The notes under the pieces are model-generated. The model did no database searches, had not been told where the DNA came from, and worked only from the letters and a program-made list of their open reading frames with translations. A program made the position numbers and the translations under genes. This document shows, one piece after another, positions 18,191 to 30,374 of a stretch of DNA of 64,000 nucleotides. Location: the NCBI GenBank assembly GCA_017481745.1, contig JAFUOV010000009.1:194823-258822 (forward strand), in the 5' to 3' direction. The stretch's first letter is position 1, and each line of letters begins with the position of its first letter. This DNA comes from Bacteroidaceae bacterium. GTDB lineage: Bacteria; Bacteroidota; Bacteroidia; Bacteroidales; Barnesiellaceae_A.

Positions 18191-21100
18191 ATGAATGTTA
18201 AGACTTTTATAGACCGACCTATTCTTGCCGGAGTTATCTCGGTAGCCATATTGCTATTGGGTATTATCAGTCTGGTGCAACTACCTGTCGAGCAGTTTCC
18301 CGAGATTGCACCTCCTACGATAAGTGTGTCTGCCAACTATGCAGGCGCAAGTGCCGAGACGGTGCAGAAGAGTGTCGTTATACCTCTTGAGGAGGCGATA
18401 AACGGTGTAGAGAATATGATGTATATGGTATCGTCGTCGACCAACTCGGGTTCGGCAAACATACAGATATACTTCCGTCAAGGCACCGATGGCGACATGG
18501 CGATGGTCAATGTGCAAAACCGTATGGCACAGGCGCAAGGCTTGTTGCCAGCCGAGGTTACACGTAGTGGTGTTACGGTGAGAAAACGACAGACCAGCCG
18601 TATAAAAACGCTTGCTGTATATAGCCCCGATGGCTCTTTCGACCAGAACTTCATCAGTAACTATATGAAGATAAATGTCGAGCCACGCCTCTCGCGTATT
18701 GCCGGAGTGGGCGAGGTAGACATTATGGGTGGCGACTACTCGTTGCGTATATGGCTCGACCCGGGTAAGATGGCAAAATATAACCTGATGCCGTCGGACA
18801 TTCGAGTGGTACTCGATGAGCAAAACCTCGAGTCGCCTACCGGTACGCTTGGTGCCGACTCGGACAATACCTTCAGATATACGCTCAAGTATCGCGGTCG
18901 TTATGAAAAGGAAATCGACTATGAAAACTTGGTGATAAGAGCTCAGAGCGATGGAACGGTGTTGCGATTGAAAGACGTAGCGCGTGTAGAACTTGGCTCT
19001 CGCAGTTATGAGTATGTAGGAACGGTGAATGGTTGTCCCGGTACGACCTGTATGATATCGCAAACGTCGGGCTCTAATGCCAATGAGATAATAGAAGAGG
19101 TAGACCGCGTGGTGGCAGAGATAGCTAAAGACCTGCCCAAAGGCTTGGTGATTGTCGACCTGATGAGTACCAAAGACTTTCTTGATGCCTCTATTAAAAA
19201 TGTGATAAAGACACTGTTGGAGGCTATCTTGTTGGTAATCTTGGTTGTGTATATATTCTTGCAGAACTTGCGTTCGACCCTTATTCCGGCGGCTTCTATC
19301 ATCGTTTCGTTGGTAGGAACATTTGCCTTCTTGTTGGTGGCAGGCTTCAGCCTTAACCTCATTACCCTCTTTGCGCTGGTGCTTGTGATAGGTACGGTGG
19401 TCGACGATGCCATTGTGGTTGTAGAGGCAGTGCAGGCAAAGTTTGACGAAGGATATACCTCGTCGTACGAGGCTACTGTCAGTGCTATGAGAGGTATATC
19501 GACAGCCTTGTTGACAACCACATTTGTCTTTATGGCAGTGTTTATTCCGGTGAGTTTTATGGGTGGTACAACAGGTACATTCTACACCCAATTTGGTCTT
19601 ACCATGGCAGTAGCTGTGGGTATCTCGTTGCTCAATGCGTTGACGTTGAGCCCTGCATTGTGTGCCCTCATAATGACTCCGCACGAAACCGCCGGCGAAG
19701 GCAAGAAGATGAGTTTTTCGTCGCGTTTCCACATAGCATTTGAGGCAGCCTTTGGTCGCCTTGTCAACAAGTATAGAGGTGGTGTGATGTTTATGTTCCG
19801 CCATCGTTGGTTGTCGATGTTGCTCATTGTCGTAGCTTGTGGCGGCTTGTTCTATATGTTGCAAACAACCAAAACCGGACTTGTGCCCAAAGAGGATATG
19901 GGCTCTATCAATATTGATGTGCAAACTCCTCCAGGAACCAACCTTATGGAGACAATCAAGGTGATGGACGAGATAGACAAGCGCATTGCCACCATACCGC
20001 AGATAGAGATATACTCGAAGACTACGGGTCGTGGTATGATGAGCGGACAAGGCTCGTCGGCAGGTATGTTCAGCATACGTCTGAAGAATTGGAAAGAGCG
20101 TACCGGCAAGGGCGATGACATAGACTCGGTAATAGAGGAGATATATCGTCGCACGTCGGATATACGGTCGGCAAAGATACTTGTATTCACACGTGGTATG
20201 ATACCCGGATATGGTGTGAGTAGCGGATTTGAGCTCTATGTGCAAGACCAAAAGGGAGGTACGATAGAAGACTTGCAACGCGTAACCAACAACCTCATTG
20301 CCGGCTTGAACGACCGACCCGAGATAGCTCGTGCTTCGACATCGTTCGATACAAAATATCCCCAATATCTGCTTGAGGTAGATGCTGTAAGATGCAAGCG
20401 CAACGGTGTTTCGCCCGACGATGTGTTGAGTGTTGTATCGGGTTATATAGGTGGTAGCTATGCATCGAACATGAACCGCTTCTCGAAGTTGTATCGTGTC
20501 ATGGTGCAGGCATCGCCCGAGTTCCGCTTGGATACCGAGTCGCTATCCAATATGTTTGTGCGCAACGACAAGGGCGAGATGAGCCCCATCAACCAATACC
20601 TTAAGCTCACTCGTGTATATGGTGCGCAATCAATTTCTCGTTTTAACCTCTTCTCGGCAATATCGGTCAACGGACAACCTGCCAAGGGTTACAGTTCGGG
20701 TGAAGCTATCCAAGCAGTGCGCGAGGTAGCCTCCGAGACATTGCCTGCCGGATATGGATTTGAGTTTGGCGGTATGTCGCGTGAGGAGGCTTCGTCGGGA
20801 ACAGCAACGGCAATAATATTTGTCATCTGTATAGTCTTTATATACCTTATACTCTGTGCCTTGTATGAGAGTATATTTATACCTATTGTCATATTGCTTT
20901 CAGTTCCGTTTGGTTTGGCAGGCAGCTTCTTGTTTGCCCGGATGTTTGGATTGGAAAATAACATATACTTGCAGATAGGCTTGCTCATGCTCATAGGTTT
21001 GCTTGCCAAGACAGCCATTCTGCTCACTGAATATGCCACCGAGCGCCGTCGTCAAGGGATGAGCATTGCCGGAGCCGCCATGTCGGCAGCCAAGGCACGT

Positions 21101-21325
21101 CTGCGTCCTATCTTGATGACTTCGTTGACCATGATATTCGGTATGTTGCCTCTGATGTTCTCTACCGGTGTAGGAGCCAATGGTAACATCTCGATAGGTG
21201 TAGGTACGGTAGGTGGAATGCTCATAGGTACGATAGCGTTGCTGTTTATTGTGCCGGTGTTGTTTATCATGTTCCGCCTGCTGGAAGAGAAAGTAATGCC
21301 TCGTAGAAATCATACAAACAGATAA
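18191..21325 (+). CDS. RND multidrug efflux pump inner-membrane subunit (AcrB/HAE1 type)
   Basis: A 1,044-residue proton-driven pump with the full HAE1 plan: TM1 (FIDRPILAGVISVAILLLGII), a large periplasmic loop, TM2-6 with the proton-relay aspartates in GTVVDDAIVVVEAV, a second periplasmic loop starting after about residue 555, and TM8-12 ending ATERRRQGMSIAGAAMSAAK and FIVPVLFIMF. The N-terminal FIDRP and the LPVEQFPEIAPPTI porter segment are family hallmarks. It is central in a three-gene operon with the adaptor (3-base gap) and OprM-like channel (7-base gap). Substrates cannot be read from sequence. Confidence 0.95.
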   Translation: MNVKTFIDRPILAGVISVAILLLGIISLVQLPVEQFPEIAPPTISVSANYAGASAETVQKSVVIPLEEAINGVENMMYMVSSSTNSGSANIQIYFRQGTDGDMAMVNVQNRMAQAQGLLPAEVTRSGVTVRKRQTSRIKTLAVYSPDGSFDQNFISNYMKINVEPRLSRIAGVGEVDIMGGDYSLRIWLDPGKMAKYNLMPSDIRVVLDEQNLESPTGTLGADSDNTFRYTLKYRGRYEKEIDYENLVIRAQSDGTVLRLKDVARVELGSRSYEYVGTVNGCPGTTCMISQTSGSNANEIIEEVDRVVAEIAKDLPKGLVIVDLMSTKDFLDASIKNVIKTLLEAILLVILVVYIFLQNLRSTLIPAASIIVSLVGTFAFLLVAGFSLNLITLFALVLVIGTVVDDAIVVVEAVQAKFDEGYTSSYEATVSAMRGISTALLTTTFVFMAVFIPVSFMGGTTGTFYTQFGLTMAVAVGISLLNALTLSPALCALIMTPHETAGEGKKMSFSSRFHIAFEAAFGRLVNKYRGGVMFMFRHRWLSMLLIVVACGGLFYMLQTTKTGLVPKEDMGSINIDVQTPPGTNLMETIKVMDEIDKRIATIPQIEIYSKTTGRGMMSGQGSSAGMFSIRLKNWKERTGKGDDIDSVIEEIYRRTSDIRSAKILVFTRGMIPGYGVSSGFELYVQDQKGGTIEDLQRVTNNLIAGLNDRPEIARASTSFDTKYPQYLLEVDAVRCKRNGVSPDDVLSVVSGYIGGSYASNMNRFSKLYRVMVQASPEFRLDTESLSNMFVRNDKGEMSPINQYLKLTRVYGAQSISRFNLFSAISVNGQPAKGYSSGEAIQAVREVASETLPAGYGFEFGGMSREEASSGTATAIIFVICIVFIYLILCALYESIFIPIVILLSVPFGLAGSFLFARMFGLENNIYLQIGLLMLIGLLAKTAILLTEYATERRRQGMSIAGAAMSAAKARLRPILMTSLTMIFGMLPLMFSTGVGANGNISIGVGTVGGMLIGTIALLFIVPVLFIMFRLLEEKVMPRRNHTNR

Positions 21326-21332
21326 TGATAAG

Positions 21333-22715
21333 ATGAAAAGAATAGTTTTATTACTACCCACTATATTGTTGCTATCGCTCTCGGGATGCAACCTATATAC
21401 CCAATATAAACAGCCCGAAATAGCGGTGGTTGATAGTCTGTATCAACGTATACCTATTGATACAACAGCCATTTCGGTCGATAATACATCTATCGGTTAT
21501 ATGTCGTGGCGAGCTGTCTTTACCGACACGCTCTTGCAACATTGGATAGAGCGAGGCTTGCAGCACAACACCGACTTGCAGATAGCTCGTCTGCGTGTAG
21601 AACAAGCCGAAGCCACACTTTTGGCATCACGATTGGCTTTTGTGCCTTCGGTCGATCTCTCGGCGCAAGGTGGCTTGTCGCAACGCACCGGCGCATCGCT
21701 CAACAAGTCTTATACTATTGCAGCCGATGCCTCATGGGAACTCGATGTGTTTGGTAAGCAACTCAATGCTGCACGCGGTGCAGAGGCTGCCCTTGAGCAG
21801 ACCAAGGCATATCGTCAGGCAGTGCGCACCCAACTTATAGCAACCATTGCCGATAGCTATTTCACCTTGTTGATGCTCGATGAACAACTCGATATAAGCC
21901 GTCGTACACTCGATACATGGGAAGAGAACATACGTACACTCGAGGCTCTGAAGCGTGCAGGAAAGACCAATGAGGCTGCCGTATTGCAGGCAAAAGCCAA
22001 CCGATTGAATGTCGAGGGTTCGGTGCTGACACTTGAGCGTCGTATCATCGAGCAAGAGAACTCCTTGTCGGTGCTGTTGGGTATGGCGCCCACAATGCTG
22101 CACCGAGGCAAGCTCACCAATCAGGTGTTTCCCGAAGAGTTGTCGGTGGGTATCCCTTTGCAGTTATTGAGTTTCCGCCCCGATGTGCGCCAAGCCGAGT
22201 ATGCTTTGGCAGAGGCTTTCTATGCCACTAATGCAGCTCATGCCGCATTCTATCCGACGATACGGTTGAGTGGCTCGGCAGGATGGACAAACAACGGCGC
22301 AACGCTTGCCAATCCTGCGGGATGGCTGTTAGAGGCTATTGGTTCGTTGGTGCAACCGTTGTTCAATCAAGGTACCAATATAGCACGACTCAAAATTGCC
22401 AAGGCACAACAAGAGGAGGCTTTGCTCTTGTTCCGTCAGAGCCTATTGGATGCCGGTGCAGAGGTGAACAATGCGCTGGTGCAATGGCAGACAGCCCGCA
22501 AACGCTTTGAGATAGACCAGAAACAGATTGTCAACCTCAAGGCTGCCATTTGGAACACCAAACTGCTGATGAAGCATGGTAGTGCCAACTATCTTGAGGT
22601 GCTTACAGCACAACAAAACCTCTTGCAAGCCGAACTGATGCAAGCCTCCGACCAATACGACGAGATACAAGGTGTTATTTCGCTCTTCCACGCTCTTGGT
22701 GGAGGTATGGAGTAG
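21333..22715 (+). CDS. RND efflux outer-membrane factor (OprM/NodT type lipoprotein)
   Basis: A 460-residue outer-membrane channel with a lipoprotein signal (SLSGC, Cys19). Two homologous halves carry the paired long helices of the TolC tunnel: about residues 75-215 (IARLRVEQAEATLLASRL, ADASWELDVFGKQLNAARGA) and about 270-455 (SFRPDVRQAEYALAEAFYAT, AKAQQEEALLLFRQSLLDAG, GSANYLEVLTAQQNLLQAEL). SWELDVFGK and RPDVRQAE are typical of the NodT subfamily. It completes the tripartite efflux system. A short GC stem with a T-run follows at 22743-22775. Confidence 0.93.
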   Translation: MKRIVLLLPTILLLSLSGCNLYTQYKQPEIAVVDSLYQRIPIDTTAISVDNTSIGYMSWRAVFTDTLLQHWIERGLQHNTDLQIARLRVEQAEATLLASRLAFVPSVDLSAQGGLSQRTGASLNKSYTIAADASWELDVFGKQLNAARGAEAALEQTKAYRQAVRTQLIATIADSYFTLLMLDEQLDISRRTLDTWEENIRTLEALKRAGKTNEAAVLQAKANRLNVEGSVLTLERRIIEQENSLSVLLGMAPTMLHRGKLTNQVFPEELSVGIPLQLLSFRPDVRQAEYALAEAFYATNAAHAAFYPTIRLSGSAGWTNNGATLANPAGWLLEAIGSLVQPLFNQGTNIARLKIAKAQQEEALLLFRQSLLDAGAEVNNALVQWQTARKRFEIDQKQIVNLKAAIWNTKLLMKHGSANYLEVLTAQQNLLQAELMQASDQYDEIQGVISLFHALGGGME

Positions 22716-22742
22716 AAAAGAAAGGCTGAATATATTTCATAT

Positions 22743-22775
22743 GCCCCTTTACACAGATTGTATTGGGGCTTTTTG
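22743..22775 (+). terminator. Probable terminator after the RND operon
   Basis: GCCCC and GGGGC arms separated by a 17-base loop are followed by TTTTT. The stem is short, so this is moderate evidence. Confidence 0.5.
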
Positions 22776-22911
22776 AATGTCTTTACTATGAGATGTATTG
22801 AAATAATTCAACCTTCTTACCGCTGTTTTTTATGGCTATATCTTGTATAAGAGCAATATTTATCATATTTTTGTAGAAATTAATTTATTATTGATAAAAA
22901 TATTTTGGACT

Positions 22912-23445
22912 ATGAAAAAGTTGTTTTCTTTATTACTTTGCCTCTGTGCAATGTTTGCAGGTAATGTTGTTGCTCAAGAAAAGGGAGACATGATTGTTGG
23001 AGGAAGTTTAGGATTGGGAGTTACATCGGTAGATGATGGCAACCATGCCCTTTCGGCATTGACATTTTCAATAGCTCCCGAGTACTCGTATTTTGTAGCC
23101 GACAATTTCCGCGTAGGAGCTGAACTCTCTTTATCTATAGCAGAGGGCATTACAACATTTACCGTTTCGCCCACTTTTGCCTACTATGTAAAGCTTGTCG
23201 ATAAGTTGTACTATACACCCGAGTTTACAATAGGTGGTGGTTTGATGGCAAGCGATGGCTATTCGGTAGGTGCGTTTACTTTTGGTCTTGATCTTTTTGC
23301 TTTGGAGTTTATGCCCTCCAATCATGTAGGTCTGTCGCTTAGCCTCGTTAATATGTCGTATGTTTTGTTGCCCGAGGTATCGTTGAGTACATTCCACTTT
23401 GGCTTGTTGACCTCGCCCGAGATAGGATTTCGTTACTATTTCTAA
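22912..23445 (+). CDS. Small outer-membrane beta-barrel protein
   Basis: A 177-residue protein starting at ATG 22912 (MKKLFSLLLCL); an upstream in-frame TTG at 22843 would spoil the signal peptide. The signal peptide ends near VVAQ (about residue 20). The mature chain alternates hydrophobic and polar residues in about eight strands (MIVGGSLGLGV, LTFSIAPEYSYFV, FRVGAELSLSI, TFTVSPTFAYYV, YTPEFTIGGGL, VGLSLSLVNMSYV) and ends with RYYF, the aromatic C-terminus of outer-membrane barrels. It resembles OmpW/OmpA-barrel-like 'PorT/outer membrane beta-barrel' proteins of Bacteroidota. Role unknown. Confidence 0.75.
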   Translation: MKKLFSLLLCLCAMFAGNVVAQEKGDMIVGGSLGLGVTSVDDGNHALSALTFSIAPEYSYFVADNFRVGAELSLSIAEGITTFTVSPTFAYYVKLVDKLYYTPEFTIGGGLMASDGYSVGAFTFGLDLFALEFMPSNHVGLSLSLVNMSYVLLPEVSLSTFHFGLLTSPEIGFRYYF

Positions 23446-23486
23446 CAACCACAGAAGTATAAAAATTTTATAAACTAAAATAAAAT

Positions 23487-23522
23487 CACCCCGCCACTCA
23501 AGTTCTTGAGTGGCGGGGTGAA
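23487..23522. terminator. Strong bidirectional terminator (16-bp perfect stem)
   Basis: CACCCCGCCACTCAAG (23487-23502) pairs perfectly with CTTGAGTGGCGGGGTG (23505-23520). A/T-rich flanks on both sides allow termination of the barrel-protein gene and of the convergent beta-galactosidase gene. Confidence 0.9.
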
Positions 23523-23542
23523 GTTTTGTTATGGTTACTTTA

Positions 23543-26659
<3,117 letters not shown>

Positions 26660-26665
26660 TTATAC

Positions 26666-27352
26666 TTATTTCTTGGTGCTTACAGCCAGCAATACGCCGA
26701 GTACTATACCGAGTATGGCAGCAAATAGTACGCGTTGCTCGGGAGGGAGTAGGAATGTAATGGTGTGTGCCGGATACCAGAAGAAAGATATAGTCTTTTT
26801 GAAAACGAAACCCCATTGTGCGTTCCAATTGATATTGGCAAACATCTCAGCCATTGGAATGGGTGTAATGAGTGCTTTGACCGAGCCGCCACAGCGGGCA
26901 ATGTGAGCATCGGTGATTTTGTGGAATGTCATAAATACAGGGGCAAAGATTGTGTTCATCGCCACTGAAACCGACAGCGCAACAAGCACTTTAGCCCAAC
27001 TGAAGTCTGCCGACTTGAATATAGCCGTAGCATCTGCCATGCCCAACTTCTCGAGGAATACCGGAGTTCCTGCAGAGAAAATAGTCATCGCCATACTGAT
27101 ACCCATACCCAAGAAACCCCAAACAATGGCGCGTGGTATGATGCCAAATGTCTTTGAGTAGTAGCTGCCGGTAGAGATGCGGTGCCCGAGCATCTCGCCC
27201 ATGGTAGATAAGATACCAAACTTGAGGAAACTCATTATCATGCCATGTGCAGCGTTGAACGATTTGTACCATTCGTACACAGCATCAATCACAAAGAAGG
27301 GGAGAAACAGTGCTATAACGCACAGTGCAAAGATTAAATCGCTTTTTTTCAT
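26666..27352 (-). CDS. Integral membrane protein, possibly Mpv17/PMP22-like
   Basis: A 228-residue hydrophobic protein with about four to five membrane segments (about residues 8-25, 80-100, 120-145, 180-225). The C-terminal segment FFWYPAHTITFLLPPEQR followed by VLFAAILG resembles the Mpv17/PMP22 signature (W-P...F..P...R), and GILSTMGEMLGH resembles the family's first conserved block. The match is by eye and remote. It heads a likely two-gene unit with the beta-galactosidase, but its role there is unclear; it has no features of a sugar permease. A TATATTTG -7-like box is at 27397-27404 on the minus strand. Confidence 0.5.
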   Translation of the reverse strand: MKKSDLIFALCVIALFLPFFVIDAVYEWYKSFNAAHGMIMSFLKFGILSTMGEMLGHRISTGSYYSKTFGIIPRAIVWGFLGMGISMAMTIFSAGTPVFLEKLGMADATAIFKSADFSWAKVLVALSVSVAMNTIFAPVFMTFHKITDAHIARCGGSVKALITPIPMAEMFANINWNAQWGFVFKKTISFFWYPAHTITFLLPPEQRVLFAAILGIVLGVLLAVSTKK

Positions 27353-27490
27353 ACTATTAGAGGTTATAATTTGCTATTATAGGATTGTTTGTTTTGCAAA
27401 TATAGTTGAAAAAGAGCAAATAAAGAGAAGTTTATAGTCTATTATTCTATTTAAGATTTCTGTAAACAAAAATTTTTTTCAAATAATATT

Positions 27491-27520
27491 TTGCAGAGTA
27501 AAAATTTCATCATACTTTTG
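27491..27520 (+). promoter_or_regulatory. Promoter of the TetR-efflux operon
   Basis: TTG at 27491-27493, a 19-base spacer, and TACTTTTG at 27513-27520 match the phylum's promoter consensus exactly in spacing. The start of transcription would fall around 27527, inside the adjoining double operator. Confidence 0.75.
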
Positions 27521-27524
27521 CATT

Positions 27525-27549
27525 AACAAAATTGTTAAACAAAATTGTT
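27525..27549 (+). promoter_or_regulatory. Double operator, two AACAAAATTGTT palindromes
   Basis: AACAAAATTGTT occurs at 27525-27536 and again at 27538-27549, 13 bases apart. Each copy is a palindrome (AACAA-nn-TTGTT). They lie between the -7 box and the tetR start codon, the expected position for TetR-family autorepression of the whole operon. Confidence 0.7.
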
Positions 27550-27561
27550 TGTATTAAAAAT

Positions 27562-28188
27562 ATGACAGCACAAGACAAGAAAAATAAGGAGCAACTGATA
27601 CTTGAGGTAGCCGAGCGAGAATTTTTTACCAAAGGGTTTGATGGAGCACGTACAATGACCATCGCCCAAGAAGCCGGTGTAACGCATGCCATGTTGCACT
27701 ACTACTTCCGCACCAAAGAGCAGTTGTTTGAGCGTATCATATCCGATAAGTTTGAGTTGATATCACAGATGGTGCTATCGGTCTTGGGTAATGCCCAATT
27801 GCCCCTTGTAGAGCGACTTAAAGAGGGTATCTCGTCGCACTTTGACTTGGTGGCAGCCAATCCGTTGCTGCCTCGTTTCCTTATTACCGAGATGTTGCCA
27901 CATCCCGAGAGGTATCGCTATATATATGAAAAATTGGATGATATACGCCGGCTGTATGTCGACTTGCAGAAGAGCATAGACGAAGCAGCCGAGCGCGGTG
28001 AGATAGAGCGAGTAGATGTAATGATGTTATTTACAAGTATTCTTTCGTTGAATGTCTTCCCGATTATCAGTGCTCAATTTATATTGCAGATGATAGGCGA
28101 GAAGGGTGAACTTGACGAGGCAAAATTCTTGGCTGCTCGCAAGCAAGAAACCATAGAAATGATGATAAAGAGAATAACAAAGTATTAA
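27562..28188 (+). CDS. TetR-family transcriptional regulator of the downstream ABC efflux operon
   Basis: A 208-residue regulator starting at ATG 27562. The upstream in-frame start at 27532 lies within the operator palindromes and is unlikely. The helix-turn-helix occupies about residues 10-55: ILEVAEREFFTKGFDGARTM, TIAQEAGVTHAMLHYYFRTK, EQLFERIISD, which matches the TetR profile well. The C-terminal ligand-binding domain is helical and shows no recognisable ligand signature. It overlaps or nearly touches the TolC gene (TAATG) and is cotranscribed with the exporter. The arrangement parallels E. coli CecR-YbhGFSR. It probably represses its own operon through the two palindromes upstream. Confidence 0.88.
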   Translation: MTAQDKKNKEQLILEVAEREFFTKGFDGARTMTIAQEAGVTHAMLHYYFRTKEQLFERIISDKFELISQMVLSVLGNAQLPLVERLKEGISSHFDLVAANPLLPRFLITEMLPHPERYRYIYEKLDDIRRLYVDLQKSIDEAAERGEIERVDVMMLFTSILSLNVFPIISAQFILQMIGEKGELDEAKFLAARKQETIEMMIKRITKY

Positions 28189-28193
28189 TGTAT

Positions 28194-29471
28194 ATGAAAC
28201 GACCGTTGTATTTAGCAGCATTATTGTTGAGTAGTGCAGCATTGCAGGCACAGACACTCGACGATTGTCGTCGGTTGGCGCGGGAGCATTATCCCGAGAT
28301 AAGGCAGTATGAACTTGTGTCGCTCACCGAGGAGTATAACATATCTAATGCCAAGCGAGCATGGATACCGCAAGTGGTATTCTCGGGTCAGGCAACTTAT
28401 CAATCGGCTACACCAACCTATCCCGAGGCTTTCAGTTCGTTGTTGAAAGCACATGGAATAGAAAATGTTGGTATCCGCAAAGACCAATATAAATTGGCAT
28501 TGGATATCAACCAGAATATATGGGATGGCGGTGTGTCGCAAGCACAGACTGCCGTAGCCAAGAGCGAGGCAGAGGAGAAACGTCGCTCGCTCGATGTGTC
28601 GCTCTATGAGGTAGAGTCGCGTGTCGACAACTTGTATTTCGGTATTCTGTTGCTCGATGAGCAAGTTGCTCAAGTACAATCGAAGATAGCATTGCTCGAT
28701 AGTAACCTCGACAAGATGAGAGCATATTATAATAATGGTGTGGCAATGCAGTCGGATGTTGATGCCGTTGAGGTGGAGCGTATTGCAGCAGGACAAACCT
28801 TGGAGCAAATAAAGGCTTCGCGTGAAGGTTATCGTCGCATGCTTGAACTCTTTATAGGACAACCCCTCGTCGACGAGAAGTTGCAACGCCCTGTGTTGGA
28901 TGTTCCTGCCGACCGCCTTTCGGCTCGTCCCGAGTTGGCACTGTTTGATGCCAGCATAGAGAAGTTGCAAGCGCAGAAGAAATCGGTCAATACATCGGTA
29001 ATGCCTCGTTTCAATGCCTTTGCACAAGGCTTTTATGGCTATCCCGGGTTGGATATGTTTAAGAGTATGACCTCGACCGATTGGACCTTGAATGGTATAG
29101 TAGGTGTGCGTATGTCGTGGAATATAGGTGCGTTCTATACACAGAAAAACAACTTACAGACGTTGGATGCAGCCGCTCGCTCGGTGGCGGTACAACGCGA
29201 TGTGTTCTTGTTTAATACCGACTTGCAGTTGACACAAGAAGATAGCGAAATAGCCCGCCTGCGCAAAGCTATTGTCGATGACGAGCGTATTGTAGCGTTG
29301 CGACGTTCGGTGCGCCAAGCTGCCGAGGTGCAGATGGAAAACGGAGTGATAGACACGACCGACTTGCTACGCAAAATCACCGACGAAACAAGAGCATCGC
29401 TGGCGCGCAGTGTGCACGAAATAGAGTTGTTGCAAGCTATATGCCGAATGAAACATACGTTAAATCAATAA
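28194..29471 (+). CDS. TolC-family outer-membrane efflux protein
   Basis: A protein of about 425 residues with a cleavable signal peptide (MKRPLYLAALLLSSAALQAQ), not a lipoprotein. ATG 28188 overlaps the tetR stop and ATG 28194 follows; both are possible. The body is mainly long coiled-coil helices (QTAVAKSEAEEKRRSLDV, VDNLYFGILLLDEQVAQVQ, AAEVQMENGVIDTTDLLRK) with the repeated TolC plan, including the L-Y/N-x-D-x-D/E type tunnel residues. It is the outer-membrane channel of the ABC exporter encoded by the next five genes (15-base gap to the HlyD gene). Confidence 0.88.
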   Translation: MKRPLYLAALLLSSAALQAQTLDDCRRLAREHYPEIRQYELVSLTEEYNISNAKRAWIPQVVFSGQATYQSATPTYPEAFSSLLKAHGIENVGIRKDQYKLALDINQNIWDGGVSQAQTAVAKSEAEEKRRSLDVSLYEVESRVDNLYFGILLLDEQVAQVQSKIALLDSNLDKMRAYYNNGVAMQSDVDAVEVERIAAGQTLEQIKASREGYRRMLELFIGQPLVDEKLQRPVLDVPADRLSARPELALFDASIEKLQAQKKSVNTSVMPRFNAFAQGFYGYPGLDMFKSMTSTDWTLNGIVGVRMSWNIGAFYTQKNNLQTLDAAARSVAVQRDVFLFNTDLQLTQEDSEIARLRKAIVDDERIVALRRSVRQAAEVQMENGVIDTTDLLRKITDETRASLARSVHEIELLQAICRMKHTLNQ

Positions 29472-29486
29472 ACCAATAGAATAGAT

Positions 29487-30374
29487 ATGAAAAAGATAAT
29501 AATGTGCTTTGTGGCTGTTGCCTGCATGACAGCCTGCACAGAGAAAAATGATTTTGATGCCACAGGAACATTTGAGGCTGTTGATGTCATAGTGTCGTCG
29601 GAGGCTACCGGTAGGATAGTGTCGTTTGATGTTGCCGAAGGGATGACCGTAAGTCGTGGCGAGGTAGTAGGTGTTGTAGATAGTGTGCAACTGCATCTGC
29701 AACGTCGACAACTCAAGGCGCAACAAGAGGCATTGTTGAGCAGCCGTCCCGATGTGCAGAAGCAAGTACAATCGTTGCGTGAACAGATAGCCAAACAAGA
29801 GAGTGAACAAAAGCGCGTGCAAAATATGTTGCGCGACGGTGCTGCTACAACCAAGCAACTCGACGATATTGATGCCCAAATACGCATACTTGAGGGACAA
29901 CTCACCGCAACATTGTCGACCCTCAATAGCAATAGCGCTACCATAGACAACAATGTAGAGGCACTTGAGGCGCAAATAGCTATGCTCAACGACCGCATTG
30001 AGAAGTGCCGTATCGTGTCGCCTATTGACGGAACAGTGTTGTTGAAGTATGCCGAAGCCGGCGAATTGGCAACTCCTGCCAAGCCGTTGATGAAGGTTGC
30101 CGACCTGAATAATATCTACCTGCGTGCCTATTTTACATCCGACCAACTTGCCGATATGGCATTGGGCGATGTTGTAACCGTTACAGCCGACTTTGGCGGT
30201 GATGAGCAGATAGAGTATCAAGGTCGCATAGGCTGGATCTCGCCCGAGAGCGAATTTACCCCCAAAAGCATACAGACCAAAGACTCTCGTGCCAACCTTG
30301 TGTATGCTGTGAAAATATATGTAGAGAACGACGGTAGAATAAAGATAGGACACTACGGAAAAGTAACATTGTAA
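29487..30374 (+). CDS. HlyD-family membrane-fusion lipoprotein (YbhG-like)
   Basis: A 295-residue adaptor with lipoprotein signal (CMTAC, Cys17). The lipoyl halves are ATGRIVSFDVAEGMTVSRGE and CRIVSPIDGTVLLKYAEAGE, with a coiled-coil hairpin between about residues 75 and 165 (QQEALLSSRPDVQKQVQSL, LEALEAQIAMLNDRIEK). A beta-barrel domain follows. It connects the TolC channel to the ABC-2 permeases. The stop abuts the start of the first ATPase gene with no gap, consistent with translational coupling. Confidence 0.88.
   Translation: MKKIIMCFVAVACMTACTEKNDFDATGTFEAVDVIVSSEATGRIVSFDVAEGMTVSRGEVVGVVDSVQLHLQRRQLKAQQEALLSSRPDVQKQVQSLREQIAKQESEQKRVQNMLRDGAATTKQLDDIDAQIRILEGQLTATLSTLNSNSATIDNNVEALEAQIAMLNDRIEKCRIVSPIDGTVLLKYAEAGELATPAKPLMKVADLNNIYLRAYFTSDQLADMALGDVVTVTADFGGDEQIEYQGRIGWISPESEFTPKSIQTKDSRANLVYAVKIYVENDGRIKIGHYGKVTL

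Noticed and set aside
18281..20365. 694-codon reading frame on the minus strand
   Set aside because: It lies wholly antisense to the RND pump gene; the peptide is rich in His, Cys, Arg and Tyr with no domain pattern, as expected for a shadow of a conserved coding strand.
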